A stretch of 64,000 nt of DNA from Craspedostauros australis. Lineage: Eukaryota > Bacillariophyta > Bacillariophyceae > Mastogloiales > Achnanthaceae. The stretch's first letter is position 1. Each line of letters starts with the position of its first letter. Position numbers and translations under genes: made by a program. Under the pieces are notes generated by a model, which worked only from the letters and a program-made list of their open reading frames with translations, did not search any database and was not told where the DNA came from. Positions 12,901 to 22,579 of the stretch are shown in pieces. The stretch is taken from positions 2,232,001-2,296,000 of the forward strand of contig JAMXDE010000010.1 in the NCBI GenBank assembly GCA_026770025.1, in the 5' to 3' direction.

Positions 12901-13195
12901 TGCGCGCCTTGGACAGACTCGTGGACGGTGGTTCCTTCATGACCGACGACTGTGAGGGGTCGCCCATGTGATTCGCTGGTGTGGTCGGAAAGACATGGCT
13001 CACGCCATCCGCGTCCATGTGCTGCGAGTACTTGCGATTCGGAGTGTGCACCGGCTTCTTGATTCCCAGCCGATCGCGTTGTGAATCTGGAGTCTCCACA
13101 TCGGCCTCATCCGTTGGATTCGTAGTGATCCACGAACTGGGAGACCGCAGGACCGATCCTGTCGGCGACGTCGTCGTCGTCATGATTGACTGCAT
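9941..13195 (-). CDS. 1084-residue protein with conserved Cys-containing C-terminal domain
   Basis: A single intronless frame. The first 880 residues are Ser/Thr/Pro/Asn/Gln-rich and probably disordered, with a polyglutamine tract coded near 10960-11010 and many SP/TP sites, as in regulated scaffold or nuclear proteins. The last 200 residues are different: ordered, with paired cysteines at about C890/C892 and C915/C917 (CECSKSVFSG ... ACTCG), then NILRPWQVTFVKAFG, then ARHRSGRIMTRALCDWRRREG and a helix KTCKAYVRSVRKQIKEGE. I recall this block in uncharacterised diatom proteins, but no named domain. The Cys pairs could bind metal. The ATG at 13183 (MTTTTSPTG) is an alternative start. It shares a 0.9-kb divergent promoter region with the SPRY-like gene. 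Confidence 0.7.
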   Translation of the reverse strand: MQSIMTTTTSPTGSVLRSPSSWITTNPTDEADVETPDSQRDRLGIKKPVHTPNRKYSQHMDADGVSHVFPTTPANHMGDPSQSSVMKEPPSTSLSKARMNKRFLEMMRQPSTSEETMSETDEGEDSPTESASSGSSKYSENRRFWIGLMNRVDSQSTTSQYTSDASSMMSGRFSFSSASQGIPTPMGRKIFRSPSNASSITTPRDDDNHGRSLKTPRSTISAGSQPRVATEGSQWKSPTNHNFVSPTASQGSKRNEKTNENAFSFSNLPPTPQSAHALSHAPCNNNDNNNDSNGNHAGTPRMFGDDRTNSVNTPTVLSTPQHNHDHDHGQNQKHPNTGTSTNPQRHPNEAEQEQPANQLSVKIEPSPGSQNPDDRYTPLATARLKAYRKSLSTGSPLPDWIGEIHPSPGQNRRSTPLGKCSPPLRAATDAKNDGDMAKSMLSPDLSIPSEPLRSKPVASPGLVPTSIQYKTSQGADAPPSPAIRASHLSTPKMTSRKPRRAEQNPRFQKAYDAWARVGLMKATVSSTPGASTTPVPSTATVSSASSIVRTATRPPTIPTPSKSDAQKWTPTSLPKVHSKTEQHIASLQTAPSRDYSIQPVSSEDVRDLPHMGSGDTRSTSQCTSMRMEIIPPVPTYNDDESTLPSMQETLESRSTIQDDAKENDSKQHRRTDSDSSGFHDILNHWKTVSADKPNTHFLSPEQKKWEKERQDQRRRSSFRRPPRSEDKKKSQQQRQQQEQQQQQFQWKSLSSPLKGSSKDFLDETLNMESPSSQTDDHDESFPPQDFSIDVDVDSDIDTGSVVTGSNARKPAADHFRKIRSLVDSDIFEDDCTVADDDPKPNRALVMLENERTFEVTVGGAQQSPGKEGVSIRNLSPFDEAKKKRKSVAPCECSKSVFSGNDNLVDFFLPKLGMACTCGRSDHGIVNVNDPTAIENILRPWQVTFVKAFGVDRGDQLVKARHRSGRIMTRALCDWRRREGLVYFDLNSCSLAIDIWAKTCKAYVRSVRKQIKEGERMLEQQPGPILRELSRFVNELPPEPKRREDQIRYGQAPHPSLLQHELDGLPSVNSSDISIDYDLESQVEV

Positions 13196-14108
13196 GGAAG
13201 CTGTGTGGAGTATGGTACTAGTATAGTACGGATGCCAGTCAACGAATGGTACCCGGCGACCGGAGGGTTATGGCACACACCGCAAGGCGTTGGCTGAACC
13301 CGTTGCAACGTGTGAGGCTAGCAGCACTCGTGCACGATCGATGCTTCGTTGGATGAATGGAAAAATATGACAACGGTGATACTGCTCCTCGATCTTTGAT
13401 GACTTGTCATGAACAGCACTGAAGATGACGCTTGCGTGAGTGGCACCACGCTTACTCTACGAGCACGCAATCAAGCACTTGTTTTGGTGCCAGTACAGTG
13501 CAGATCATAGTCAATGCACACATCCGCAAAGGTGTTGGGTTACCGTGCCCCACATCGTTTTTTCGCATCGTTGTGGTGGTTGGAGATGTTTCGGAGTCGA
13601 AATTGTGAGCGTTATTGTGACATATGAAGTTATTCGGTCTTGAATACTTTTCAATGCATGACGATAATTTTGAGTTGGTTTTGGTGTTCTTGATTTGCCA
13701 TTGTGACACGAGCACGGGACTGACGGTTGAATCACTGGTTCTGATTGGTCCGTGCTATGACGGGATTGGAAAGCGATTGTGGCGCTCGCGAATCCTTTCA
13801 GATGCGGTGTCACAAGAGCGGCGAACACACCCAGCGAAGAGACAACGACAATGGGGATTGCTGCGCTTCTCTTCCGTCGTTGAGATCCACACGGTGTGGC
13901 GCGGGGTGATGCGATGCGAAGAGAAGGGAAAGGAAAGATCCGCAGCTCCGCCCTCTCATCACTCCCTCCGCCGCCCAAGAGCACACCTGCACTCAACCCA
14001 ACATATAATAGTACAATTGCTCTACAAGTGCAAGTGCACTTGCTCTGTACTCGTAGTCGTAGTCGTAGTCTCCTGTGGTAACGACAAGGCGCGACAGTCC
14101 GGGGCATC
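13196..14108. other. Divergent promoter region
   Basis: 0.9 kb separates two divergent genes. Overlapping short frames on both strands show no domain. Nothing else is recognised. Confidence 0.4.
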
Positions 14109-15167
14109 ATGAATCACTACTTCAACCGCATCGGATCGTGGACGGGCGACGGCCCTGAGGGTGGGACGATGACGACCACCAAGAGCGAGGACGACGCGAC
14201 GTCCACCAAGGTCCAGTTCTCCTCCGCCTCGAGGGGGACGCCGTACAGCGTCTACTACCGCCTGGACGACGAGGACGCGGAACCAGCCACGCATCCCACG
14301 TGCTACTTCGAGGCCCAGGTCACCTCGCTCGAGGGCCACTTGGCCGTCGGTCTGGTGCAGCCGCAGGAGGTGCTGCCGGGCTGGAGAACGAAGGGTATGT
14401 TCTACAACGGCAACCTCACGAACGGCAGCGCCGCGCTGCAGACCTACTTCGGCGAGGCCGTCAAGCAGGGCCACACCGTCGGCATCTACTGCGTGGCGCA
14501 GCCGGAGGGAACGCAGGTCTACGTCTACATGAACGGCCAGTGCTTGGGCATGGCCTTCTCGTTGCCGCCGCCCAACAACGGGGTGCAGCGATGCCTGCGC
14601 GTTCCGTGCTTGCATGTCAGCGGCAAGGCGACGGTGCAGGTCGCGATGCCCGATCGGCTGCCCACCATCCTCACGCGGTCCTTCCGCAGCGAGGGGGATC
14701 TGTCCGGCGAATGGGCGCTGCTCAATCTCAAGATCGGTCCGGAGGTGGGGGAGTACCAGTTCAACCCGGAGAAGGCCTTCATCACCACCATGGCGACGTT
14801 GGATAAGCGTTCCTTCCGATGGAACATCAAGATCCAAAACTCGCTGTCCACCAAGCTCAGTGTCAGCAGCAGTGGTAGCAGCAGCAGGAATGGCAATGGC
14901 AACAGCGCAAATGGCAACAGCGCAAACGGCAACGCAGGCAGAGTCTCATCTTCGACGCCCGAAACGACAACGAACATACACGTCGGAACGGTCCGATCTG
15001 GAAAAATGAAGGTCAAGTCACCATTGGAACTCGTCCTGTCGGAGCACCTGCCCAAGCTGCACGAGCTTCATCGGAAACCAGGCAACATCATGCTCATGAA
15101 AGGCTCCACCATCGAACTCAGTCTGAAACGGCACATCAAGGTCTTTGATCCGCTCAAGAAATACTGA
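14109..15167 (+). CDS. SPRY-like domain protein
   Basis: 352 residues from an ATG with A at -3. Residues 65-155 form a beta-rich block (YFEAQVTSLEGHLAVGLVQPQ ... GHTVGIYCV ... VYVYMNGQCLGMAF) that matches the layout of a SPRY/B30.2 domain: the leading YFEA strand, a GLV turn, then the GxTVG and MNG...G strands. SPRY domains bind proteins. A Ser/Asn/Gly linker at about residues 250-285 repeats the unit NGNSA. The C-terminal 50 residues (LELVLSEHLPKLHELHRKPG) look ordered and may be a second small domain. No enzyme motif is present. It converges on the next gene with 258 bases between the stops. Confidence 0.65.
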   Translation: MNHYFNRIGSWTGDGPEGGTMTTTKSEDDATSTKVQFSSASRGTPYSVYYRLDDEDAEPATHPTCYFEAQVTSLEGHLAVGLVQPQEVLPGWRTKGMFYNGNLTNGSAALQTYFGEAVKQGHTVGIYCVAQPEGTQVYVYMNGQCLGMAFSLPPPNNGVQRCLRVPCLHVSGKATVQVAMPDRLPTILTRSFRSEGDLSGEWALLNLKIGPEVGEYQFNPEKAFITTMATLDKRSFRWNIKIQNSLSTKLSVSSSGSSSRNGNGNSANGNSANGNAGRVSSSTPETTTNIHVGTVRSGKMKVKSPLELVLSEHLPKLHELHRKPGNIMLMKGSTIELSLKRHIKVFDPLKKY

Positions 15168-15425
15168 GTGGGTGACAATCAGATAATATACTGTAAGAGT
15201 ACTCAGCCATTCTCTTATATTATGTATTCTGTCACGAGCATACTGGTCTCCTGTTGCATCAGGCTGACGAAGCATTCCGTACGAGCCATGAACACTGCAC
15301 AGGCTGACGAAGATGAATGAAGTTGGGCTGTGTCGAGCTGCACCGTGATTCCTTCATCTCCCCGGTCCAACCATGTGTCATCTTAATTCCTGTTGTTGTG
15401 GCGCTGCTGCTGCTGCTGCTTTCTA

Positions 15426-16175
15426 TTATTGTTTCGAGCTCTGCTTCTGCTTCCGCCTTGACTGTTGTCGCTGTCCAAGTCCCAATCCTTTGAATAGGTT
15501 TATTCTCCTCCTTTGGCCGTCGCTATCTGCGCAATCGTGATTGGGTTCTGATACGTGACACTGACAAAAACACTTCAGTTTCTCACATCCACGAACCACG
15601 CTCTTCTCAAGTGGCGGGATCGACATCTCCGTCGACTCCTCGCACACATGAGCTCGCACGTAGGCCTCATCAGTCAGGCCAATCCAATGTGCTGCCTTCT
15701 GATGGATCTGCGTGTAGTCCGAATACGCTTGCGCCAGCGCTTCATCGTCGCGGATTCCGTCCTCGCGTTGATAATCCTGCTCATCCATCACCGCGATGCC
15801 CGAGATCACCCAGACGCTGCGGCGCAGCTTGATCCCCTTCTTCGTCTGATGCTCCAACCCGCGGATGCAGTCGTCGGCGGAACAGCATCGTGCGATTTGC
15901 TTCAGTTCCTTGAGATCCGGTACCATGTCCCGCAGCTCGCGCCTTGAGAACCACGTGGCCCGGATTTCCTCTGGCGTGTAATCGCAACGCCGCAGCGTGC
16001 TGCGCGACATGGGGATGTTGCGGAATCGCACGCTGCTGCGCGGCTGGAGGGTCGATGTGGAGTTGGAGTTGGAGATCGATTCGGTCGCCGTGTCGAAGGA
16101 TTCGAACCGCAGGCTGCCATCGGTCTTGGCCGAGGCCGGGCGGGGGTAGCCCTTCGTGCGTTGTCGTGGAGCCAT
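15426..16175 (-). CDS. Uncharacterised YTPEE-block protein, diatom type
   Basis: 249 residues; the start has an ideal context (ATCATGG). The N-terminal 50 residues are Ser/Thr-rich. Then comes VRFRNIPMSRSTLRRCDYTPEEIRATWFSRRELRDM, followed by helices and a segment CIRGLEHQTKKG...RSVWVISGIAVMDEQDYQREDG ending in AYSDYTQIHQKAAHWIG. I associate this order (YTxEE...TW, GLE, then a QxxxG block) with a large uncharacterised family expanded in diatoms; that is recall, not a search. The tail has a Cys cluster (CEKLKCFCQC) and ends in Arg/Gln/Lys-rich low complexity. Function unknown. Confidence 0.65.
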   Translation of the reverse strand: MAPRQRTKGYPRPASAKTDGSLRFESFDTATESISNSNSTSTLQPRSSVRFRNIPMSRSTLRRCDYTPEEIRATWFSRRELRDMVPDLKELKQIARCCSADDCIRGLEHQTKKGIKLRRSVWVISGIAVMDEQDYQREDGIRDDEALAQAYSDYTQIHQKAAHWIGLTDEAYVRAHVCEESTEMSIPPLEKSVVRGCEKLKCFCQCHVSEPNHDCADSDGQRRRINLFKGLGLGQRQQSRRKQKQSSKQ

Positions 16176-19100
16176 GATTCTTGCGTTGTCGACTTGTGCT
16201 CAAGTATACTTCTCTCTCCAGAGTGAAATGCAGCTTCTGATTGTCTGGGGGCGCTCCTCGAGTGATGGCACGGCTATGGCTGATGATGGTATTGTTATTT
16301 GTGGTGCTTCTGCTGTTTGTGATGCTTGTCTTGCTTCTGTTTTTGCTGGTCTGTTTCGAATCGCTTCTCGGCTAGCACACGGTGCTGCTGTGTCAATGGT
16401 TGGAGGCTCTCGGTCTCCAGCCCCATGGTCGTGTGAGGACAAGCTTCACACAACAGACACAACCAAGAGTAAATTCTGGAAGCGCTTCATGGAAGCGGCC
16501 GAGTACTCCTCGCGGCCGAAGAATGAAGCGTTTCTCCGTTTGGTTGGTATGGCGTTCTGCTTGAGTGCATATTTGTTTGCCGACATCTCGGGACCCTCAC
16601 ACACTGGGACACTGTCACAAGAACTCGGAAATAGTGAAGCAGGTGTCGAGACTACAGTTGACACCATTTTGCAGGACAAAGAACAAGGCGGGATAGCTCT
16701 ACTCCTTGTTTTGCGACCATTCAATCCGGTAACATCGGGGGAACTTCGTGTCCTATTCTCCGCGAACTCCTGTTTCGCCGCATATTATAAACACCATGTA
16801 TTTCGTCTGTATGTATGTACGTGTATTCAATCGTGGCTGTAAGAAATGAAATCGCAACCTCGCGCGCAACGAAACAGAGCACCATCCCATCCTCTCGAGA
16901 GAGCGTGATCAACACAGTAGTGGCGTCCTTGCTGACCAACGAACAAAGACTTGCCGCGACGATGACGCTCGTACTGTTATAAGATACCACATGACGCTAG
17001 CCATGATCGGTTTCCGCGAATCGTTCGCAACCATTTCACTTTCTGATCCCTTGCCTGCGTGTGGAGGGAAACCGTTCGACACGACTGGATCGGAGGCACA
17101 AACGTCTGCTGTCACGTCTGCCTGTTCACTCTGACAACAAATGACGCCGTGCCACGGGATCCGGCGAACACAACAACCACGGACGCGGACTTGTGATCTG
17201 GTCACCGTGTATAGAACAAAGACGCACCATCATCAACCCCTCCCAACACGGCAAGCCAATTGATCGTGATACGCAAGGAGACCTTCGGGAATGAAGATCC
17301 GCGACTATGAGAAATAAACACTCCAGAACACATTCGCACCTGTCCGCCGTAGGTACCGCAACAACAATAGAGTGGAGATGAGTGGGGGCAGGATAGAGGA
17401 GAGGAGAAGTGCTCCATGTTGGACGTGAGATTCTCCACGTGTGCGCGCTACGATTAGTATTCGCACGTTGTAGCGCCGCTTTGAGGAGGACAACCTTGAG
17501 CAGGCGCCTCCGAGAAAGTTTCGGGATTGTGTGACATCAAGCATGGTGTGTAGTTGTTTGGAACCGCTCCTGTCTTCACGCACTCATCGCTCATGCAATG
17601 AGAGTATGGATCCCGCCAGGGGCATTCGCATGTTGCCATTCAAGTCCATCACGCTACACTTCTCGTGAGAATGGGTTCGTCATGTCCCACGATCCAAACT
17701 GTTGGTGCAGCCGACCAGATACGGGTGATTGTATGTCCGTGTGGCGCGACCGGGTTGGCGCAGTACTTTTCTCATACGCCAATAGATCAATACCCTCAAG
17801 GACTACACTTTCGGATGATGCCACACACGCGAACAGGACAAAAGAAGTTTACTCTTACGTTCATCCCTTCCTGGCGCGGAGGTATCTGGCCTCCACCGCC
17901 CAGGCCGAGGACAGAGGAGTTTTATCACACCGTTCGTCGTTTTTCAATGGAAGGTACTGTGGAAAGGACACCTGGGTGGTTTGAGGAACACATCTGGCTG
18001 TTCTCCACGATCACTCTCTTGGCTTTCATGCGCGGGACAACTTCCGAAGGGGCACGACACGGCAACGCAACAGTCGCATGGAGCTGCGAGAGAGAGAGAG
18101 GAAGAGGAGAGAGATACTGTAATCTGCTAGCTGGCAGGCAAGATACTGACCAGTAGCTCGTAGATACATCCAAACACAGCAACAACAGGAACAGCATCGA
18201 CGCGCTCGGTCCAATCTTCACATCACGGTATATAGGTCTCTTCACTTCACACGTTCATCGGAGGCTCCCGTTCGGCTGCATATTCTCTTTGGTTTCAATT
18301 CCAGCGGATTCGAGGAATCAGTTGCCCTCTCTCTCTCTCTCTCTGCCTCTGTTCATGTTCATCTTCTGGTTCTCCTGGCATCCGAGGAGCTTCACGAGTT
18401 TGATTTGTGGTGGTGTCGCCGGGACAAATGTGATGGCAAATGCGGTGGCACCGATTTTACATCTCTTCGCACGTGGCTGCAACGTGGTCGTTTCGGGTCA
18501 CAGACTGATCCAACGACGGCGTACTGAATGATGAGAAGGTTCGACAGAATTGGACATGACTGGGGGAAATAGGCCTCCTTCCGCCGTGAAGACGACGACC
18601 AATTTTTCATGATCATGTCGCCGACACTCTTCGGCAGAGTAACTGAAGATCAAAGACCAGAGACGACGACATCGACACAGAGGTCACAGGGAGCGTCAGG
18701 CGAACATGGGCGGTGTGGGTCGCCGCATGGCACCATGCGAGTGCACACTCGAAGCACAGGATGCAAGTGAAGCACTCTCAGCTATTGTTATTGCTTTCAT
18801 CGCTGTGTGCCGCCAACAGGTGTGATGTGGCGCGTCGTCCCACAACATCCAAGACCAGACATGACAAAGAGGACATAGCTTCTGCGAGTTTGTTGACGCG
18901 TTCGACTTTGATCAGCGTTTCGTAGCCGGCCACGAATGTATTATACCATATACCGCCACCAGAAGATGAAAACAGCGCTGTCAATTCGCAGATCTGCAAC
19001 CCGAATTTTGTAGGTATTAGCGTATCGCAGGTTAGAGCATTTGTCTTCCCCTCTCCGCAGCAGCTTGGTCGTTCTGTGAGCCTTTCGTCCCGTACTTGGT

Positions 19101-19236
19101 GACATACTCGAGCCTAATCTTGTCTACTCGTACTTGTACCATACATGTGGGAATGCTGGTAGGCAGTCGTATAATAGTTGGCGTCAGGCGACCACGTTTG
19201 TCGTTTCGACAAAGGCACATACGCACACGGACGAAT

Positions 19237-19274
19237 ATCTCTCTCTCTCTTGAAAGAGAGAGAGAGAGAGAGAG
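19237..19274. repeat. (CT)n-(GA)n inverted repeat
   Basis: A run of CT dinucleotides is followed after a few bases (TTGAA) by a run of GA, so the arms can fold into a perfect hairpin. Confidence 0.7.
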
Positions 19275-19594
19275 GCAAAGGCGAAGAAGACGTGAGCCGA
19301 AAAGAGCAGCAAGGAAGATACGGTCCCTGCCACCCAGCACGTACATGACCAGGGAGCTCACAAACGGACGTCACTATGTCCCAGGCCACCGTAAACATGA
19401 CAGGCGAAGCACTCTCCATTAGAATAGTCCACCACTGGCGTGACATGGTGTTGGCGGATTTGTGCCTCAAGCGCGACAGGATGGACCAGGGGGAGCCGCG
19501 ACGTGAATTACCACGCGTGACGATCAGCTTTTCCATCACTCTGTGGCTATTCATGCGCGAACAAGTGGTAAACGGCCTCTGCAAATGCACACAT

Positions 19595-19867
19595 GGTACG
19601 TACATGTGGTACGTACATGTGGTACGTACATGTGGTACTTACGGCTGGTACTTACGTATGGTACTTACGGCTGGTACTTACGGCTGGTACTTACGTATGG
19701 TACTTTCGTGTGGTACTTACGGCTGGTACTTACGTATGGTACTTACGGCTGGTACTTACGTATGGTACTTACGGCTGGTACTTACGTATGGTACTTACGG
19801 CTGGTACTTACGTATGGTACTTACGTATGGTACTTACGTATGGTAGGTACGTGTGGTACGTACGTAT
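19595..19867. repeat. 13-bp minisatellite, 21 units
   Basis: Exactly 21 units of 13 bp with no length change. There are two main variants, GGTACTTACGGCT and GGTACTTACGTAT, which alternate through the middle. Edge variants are GGTACGTACATGT (first three units) and GGTAGGTACGTGT. The unit is rich in GTAC and TACGTA palindromes. Because 13 is not a multiple of three, all three forward frames stay open and read as Tyr/Leu/Gly repeats. Confidence 0.95.
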
Positions 19868-20980
19868 GATATGCGTACATACACAACGGCAGCACTCCTA
19901 TTGTTGCCTTCGGGTTTCAGACACTTTGAAATCCAAGGGCAGGGTCATGTCAGAGATCGCACGATGTGATTCCTTCTGCCTCGCAGCTACCAATGCAACT
20001 GTCGTGATCAGTTCGTTCTTCTTCGTGTCGCTGCTGATGTCAGTACCGATGCCCGTACTGAGACTGTGCGGCCACGGGTGTCGAGAGGCGGTTGTTCCAC
20101 TCTGTAGCTCGTGAGAGGAGCGCTTTTATGATCCTCACAGGGGTCATTGTGTGTACCATAGCTAATACCAATAGGAGCCAAGACATGAGTGAAGAGACAT
20201 CGTCCGCTGATGGACTTGACCAGACCTACGGATACGAGTATCGTGCCAGCCGCTCTGAGCCTACTATGGCGAGTCACGTGCTCGGCCACGAGGTTTGATG
20301 CAGCCGGACGAGTATTATTCCTCCAGCGTCTTCCTAGGCGCTTTCGTGACGCTTGCGGTCATCTGCGTTGCTCTGCAGCAAATGGCACGACCGAGACCGA
20401 TGCTAATAGTCTCACCAGCCTGTTGGTACACTTCAAAATCAATGTAAAAACGAGAGGCGATGTTGCTGTGTGCACGATCCGACGCAGGTTGGATGAAATC
20501 GATTTGTCGCAAACAAGTACTGGACGTACATACGATTACAGTTATGACACGGGTGGAGCCGCACTCTTGTGTACTTCTGCTGACAGCATCGTGCAGAATC
20601 GGACTCGTCTCGCTAACCATATGCATGTTCAATACATATGGTATCGTGAAGTGCTCCCATTCAAGATGCACGAGCATTGTACGAGTAGAGCAATCCATTA
20701 TGTCCTGCGCGCGACGTGGTGAGAGAGATGGATTTGTCTCCTATGGAGTCGAGCGCCCTCTAAGCTCGAGAGAGTGCGTGTGCATGTGAAGTACACTGCT
20801 CTCCTGTCAAACTGCTCTGCGGGCATGCTGATCTCTCACGACGGTAATGTCAGTACTACTCCCAATCGTGCTATTCTGTGCTATGCTGAACGCTGCGTTC
20901 TGCTGTTCTCAGGAGTATACATTCCAATGTATCCGTGCTACTATTTCTCTTATCTTATGTTGGCGCCCCATGGGGAGTGT

Positions 20981-22579
20981 TTACCTCTTGGATCGGTGGC
21001 AGTATGTGTTCAGCTTGCGGGGATTCCACGCAAAGTCAAGCCTGTTGAGCTTCTCCAGCCTTTCTTTCGTCAGCGTAGACCGCTTGCCGCACTTGAAGAG
21101 CTTGTACTGGCGCCGTTGACACTTGACCCAGATAGCAAGCGCCTGGTCGTGCTCGTAGTTGCATGGCACGTTGCAGTCGCCTTGGTTCTGCTTGTAGATG
21201 GTGAGAGCGTTGAGACGCTCCTCCCAGATGGCCGCATGAGAGTCCCAGACGAAGTTCAGCCTCTCGAGAGCGCACTCGCGTTCGTCTGTCATGGTGGTAC
21301 GCTTGCCCTCGCGCTTCAGCTTGCGCTGGTAACGCTGGCGCTTGACCCACTGTGCGAGAGCTGGATTTGGCCCCCATGCGTGAGGGACAAGGCAGTGACC
21401 TTGTTCCATGCGAAAGTTGAGCAGTTCCTGGAAGCGATCGCACCAGAGATCGGCCTGGTATTGTCGGAAGGTGACATCCTTGGACGGGTCCTCTTTGGTG
21501 GCCCCCTTGCCGCCTGTCTTGATGGTTGGTCTTCTGTTAACGTCGCCTTCGCCTTGGACTTCGTCGCAGCTTACGCTTACGCTTGCGCTCGTGCTGCCGA
21601 TGCTCGGCACGTTGGGTGCCGAAGACGACAGTGGGGGCGGGACTTGCGAGCAAATCAAATGATGGGCGCCGATTGCGGGCGACATTGTCGAGAACAGGCT
21701 GGACGAATCCGAGATGTCTTGGCTGCTGCAGCTGACATTCGAGCTGATGGCGCGGGACTCGGCTTTCACCATGGGCGAGATGCTGTTCATCTTGGGCGAC
21801 TCGAAGACTTTATCGTTGCATCGACGTGTCCGTTTGCTGACCGCGATTTGCGAGTGTGGCGATAGGGCGCTATCGGTTCCGTAGATGAGGCTGTTGCCTT
21901 GCCCGGTACTGCTGTTGCAGTTGTCTTCGTAGCATCGGGTGTTGTGACTAGCGGGAGCATCGTGCTCTCTCTTACGTTTTCCGTTGATGTCGCTGACGAC
22001 GTTGTTCCTGGCAAAGGCAATGGTGTCGAACATCGACATGCTCACGAGGGCGCTGTCGTCGAAGCCATTGGATGGGATGAGCAATGGACTCAAGCACTCT
22101 GCCAGCGCCATGTCCGTGTCGAGGAAGCTCTGCGAGAGGTCGATCTGTTCCACGACTTCCTTGATCCCGCCGGGTCCGATGGGCGTGGGATCGAAAGAGA
22201 CTTCGTTGCAATCAACGATCTGCTCTACCATCGAGAGCAGCATCGGCATCGTCTCCGCAGGCGACGCATCTGGTGAGGGTGCCAGCTCTGGAAGGCCGAA
22301 GAGATTGGGCGCGGTTGCGGATAGATCCTCGTTGGCACCCAAACCGTCCATGAACGGATCGAAGATGGTGGTCAGTGGCACGGTGGGCATCGACCCTGGC
22401 GTCAGTGCGGCTTCTGCCTGTTTCTCTGTTGTCGCTCCAGTGAAGTTCGCCAGAAGCCCGATGCTGTCCACGATAGATGTTGTTGTCATCGTCGTCTTTG
22501 CTATTTTCGTAGCTGGTCTGATTTGGTTCCGGCGCTGGCGCTGCACCATCGTGTTCTGCTTGATTGTGTTCATGTTCAT
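20981..22579 (-). CDS. Protein with two helicase-associated (HA) domains
   Basis: 532 residues from an ATG with A at -3. Residues 1-370 are Ser/Pro/Asp-rich and probably disordered. Two consecutive helicase-associated domains follow at about 379-446 (WCDRFQELLNFRMEQGHCLVP...LAQWVKRQR...LERLNFVWD) and 451-519 (WEERLNALTIYKQNQGDCNVP...LAIWVKCQRRQY...LNRLDFAW). Each has the W...G-H/D-C-x-VP...L-x-x-W-V-x-x-Q-R pattern of the family. HA domains were first seen at the ends of bacterial helicases and are thought to bind nucleic acid; diatoms carry many stand-alone copies. There is no helicase motor here. A nuclear DNA-binding role is plausible but unproven. Confidence 0.85.
   Translation of the reverse strand: MNMNTIKQNTMVQRQRRNQIRPATKIAKTTMTTTSIVDSIGLLANFTGATTEKQAEAALTPGSMPTVPLTTIFDPFMDGLGANEDLSATAPNLFGLPELAPSPDASPAETMPMLLSMVEQIVDCNEVSFDPTPIGPGGIKEVVEQIDLSQSFLDTDMALAECLSPLLIPSNGFDDSALVSMSMFDTIAFARNNVVSDINGKRKREHDAPASHNTRCYEDNCNSSTGQGNSLIYGTDSALSPHSQIAVSKRTRRCNDKVFESPKMNSISPMVKAESRAISSNVSCSSQDISDSSSLFSTMSPAIGAHHLICSQVPPPLSSSAPNVPSIGSTSASVSVSCDEVQGEGDVNRRPTIKTGGKGATKEDPSKDVTFRQYQADLWCDRFQELLNFRMEQGHCLVPHAWGPNPALAQWVKRQRYQRKLKREGKRTTMTDERECALERLNFVWDSHAAIWEERLNALTIYKQNQGDCNVPCNYEHDQALAIWVKCQRRQYKLFKCGKRSTLTKERLEKLNRLDFAWNPRKLNTYCHRSKR

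Larger units (their letters stand above)
16176..20980. other. 4.8-kb gene-poor region
   Basis: No gene is supported. It contains a CT tract at 18329-18343, a GA tract near 18090, a CT/GA inverted repeat at 19237-19274 and the 13-bp minisatellite at 19595-19867. The longer open frames (16156-16842, 17665-18156, 19376-20114) lack domains; those over the minisatellite are products of the repeat. Confidence 0.45.

Noticed and set aside
16095-16112. tRNA B-box-like GGTTCGAATCC on the minus strand
   Set aside because: It is part of the coding sequence for RFESF in the YTPEE-type protein, and no acceptor stem or A box is present.
16156-16842. 228-codon plus-strand frame
   Set aside because: Starts inside the leader of the neighbouring minus-strand gene, has no domain and no clear coding style.
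19376-20114. Three overlapping plus-strand frames of 108-173 codons rich in Tyr, Leu and Gly
   Set aside because: They are produced by the 13-bp minisatellite, whose unit has no stop in any forward frame.
20774-21865. 363-codon plus-strand frame opposite the HA-domain gene
   Set aside because: Opposite strand carries two clear HA domains; this frame has none.
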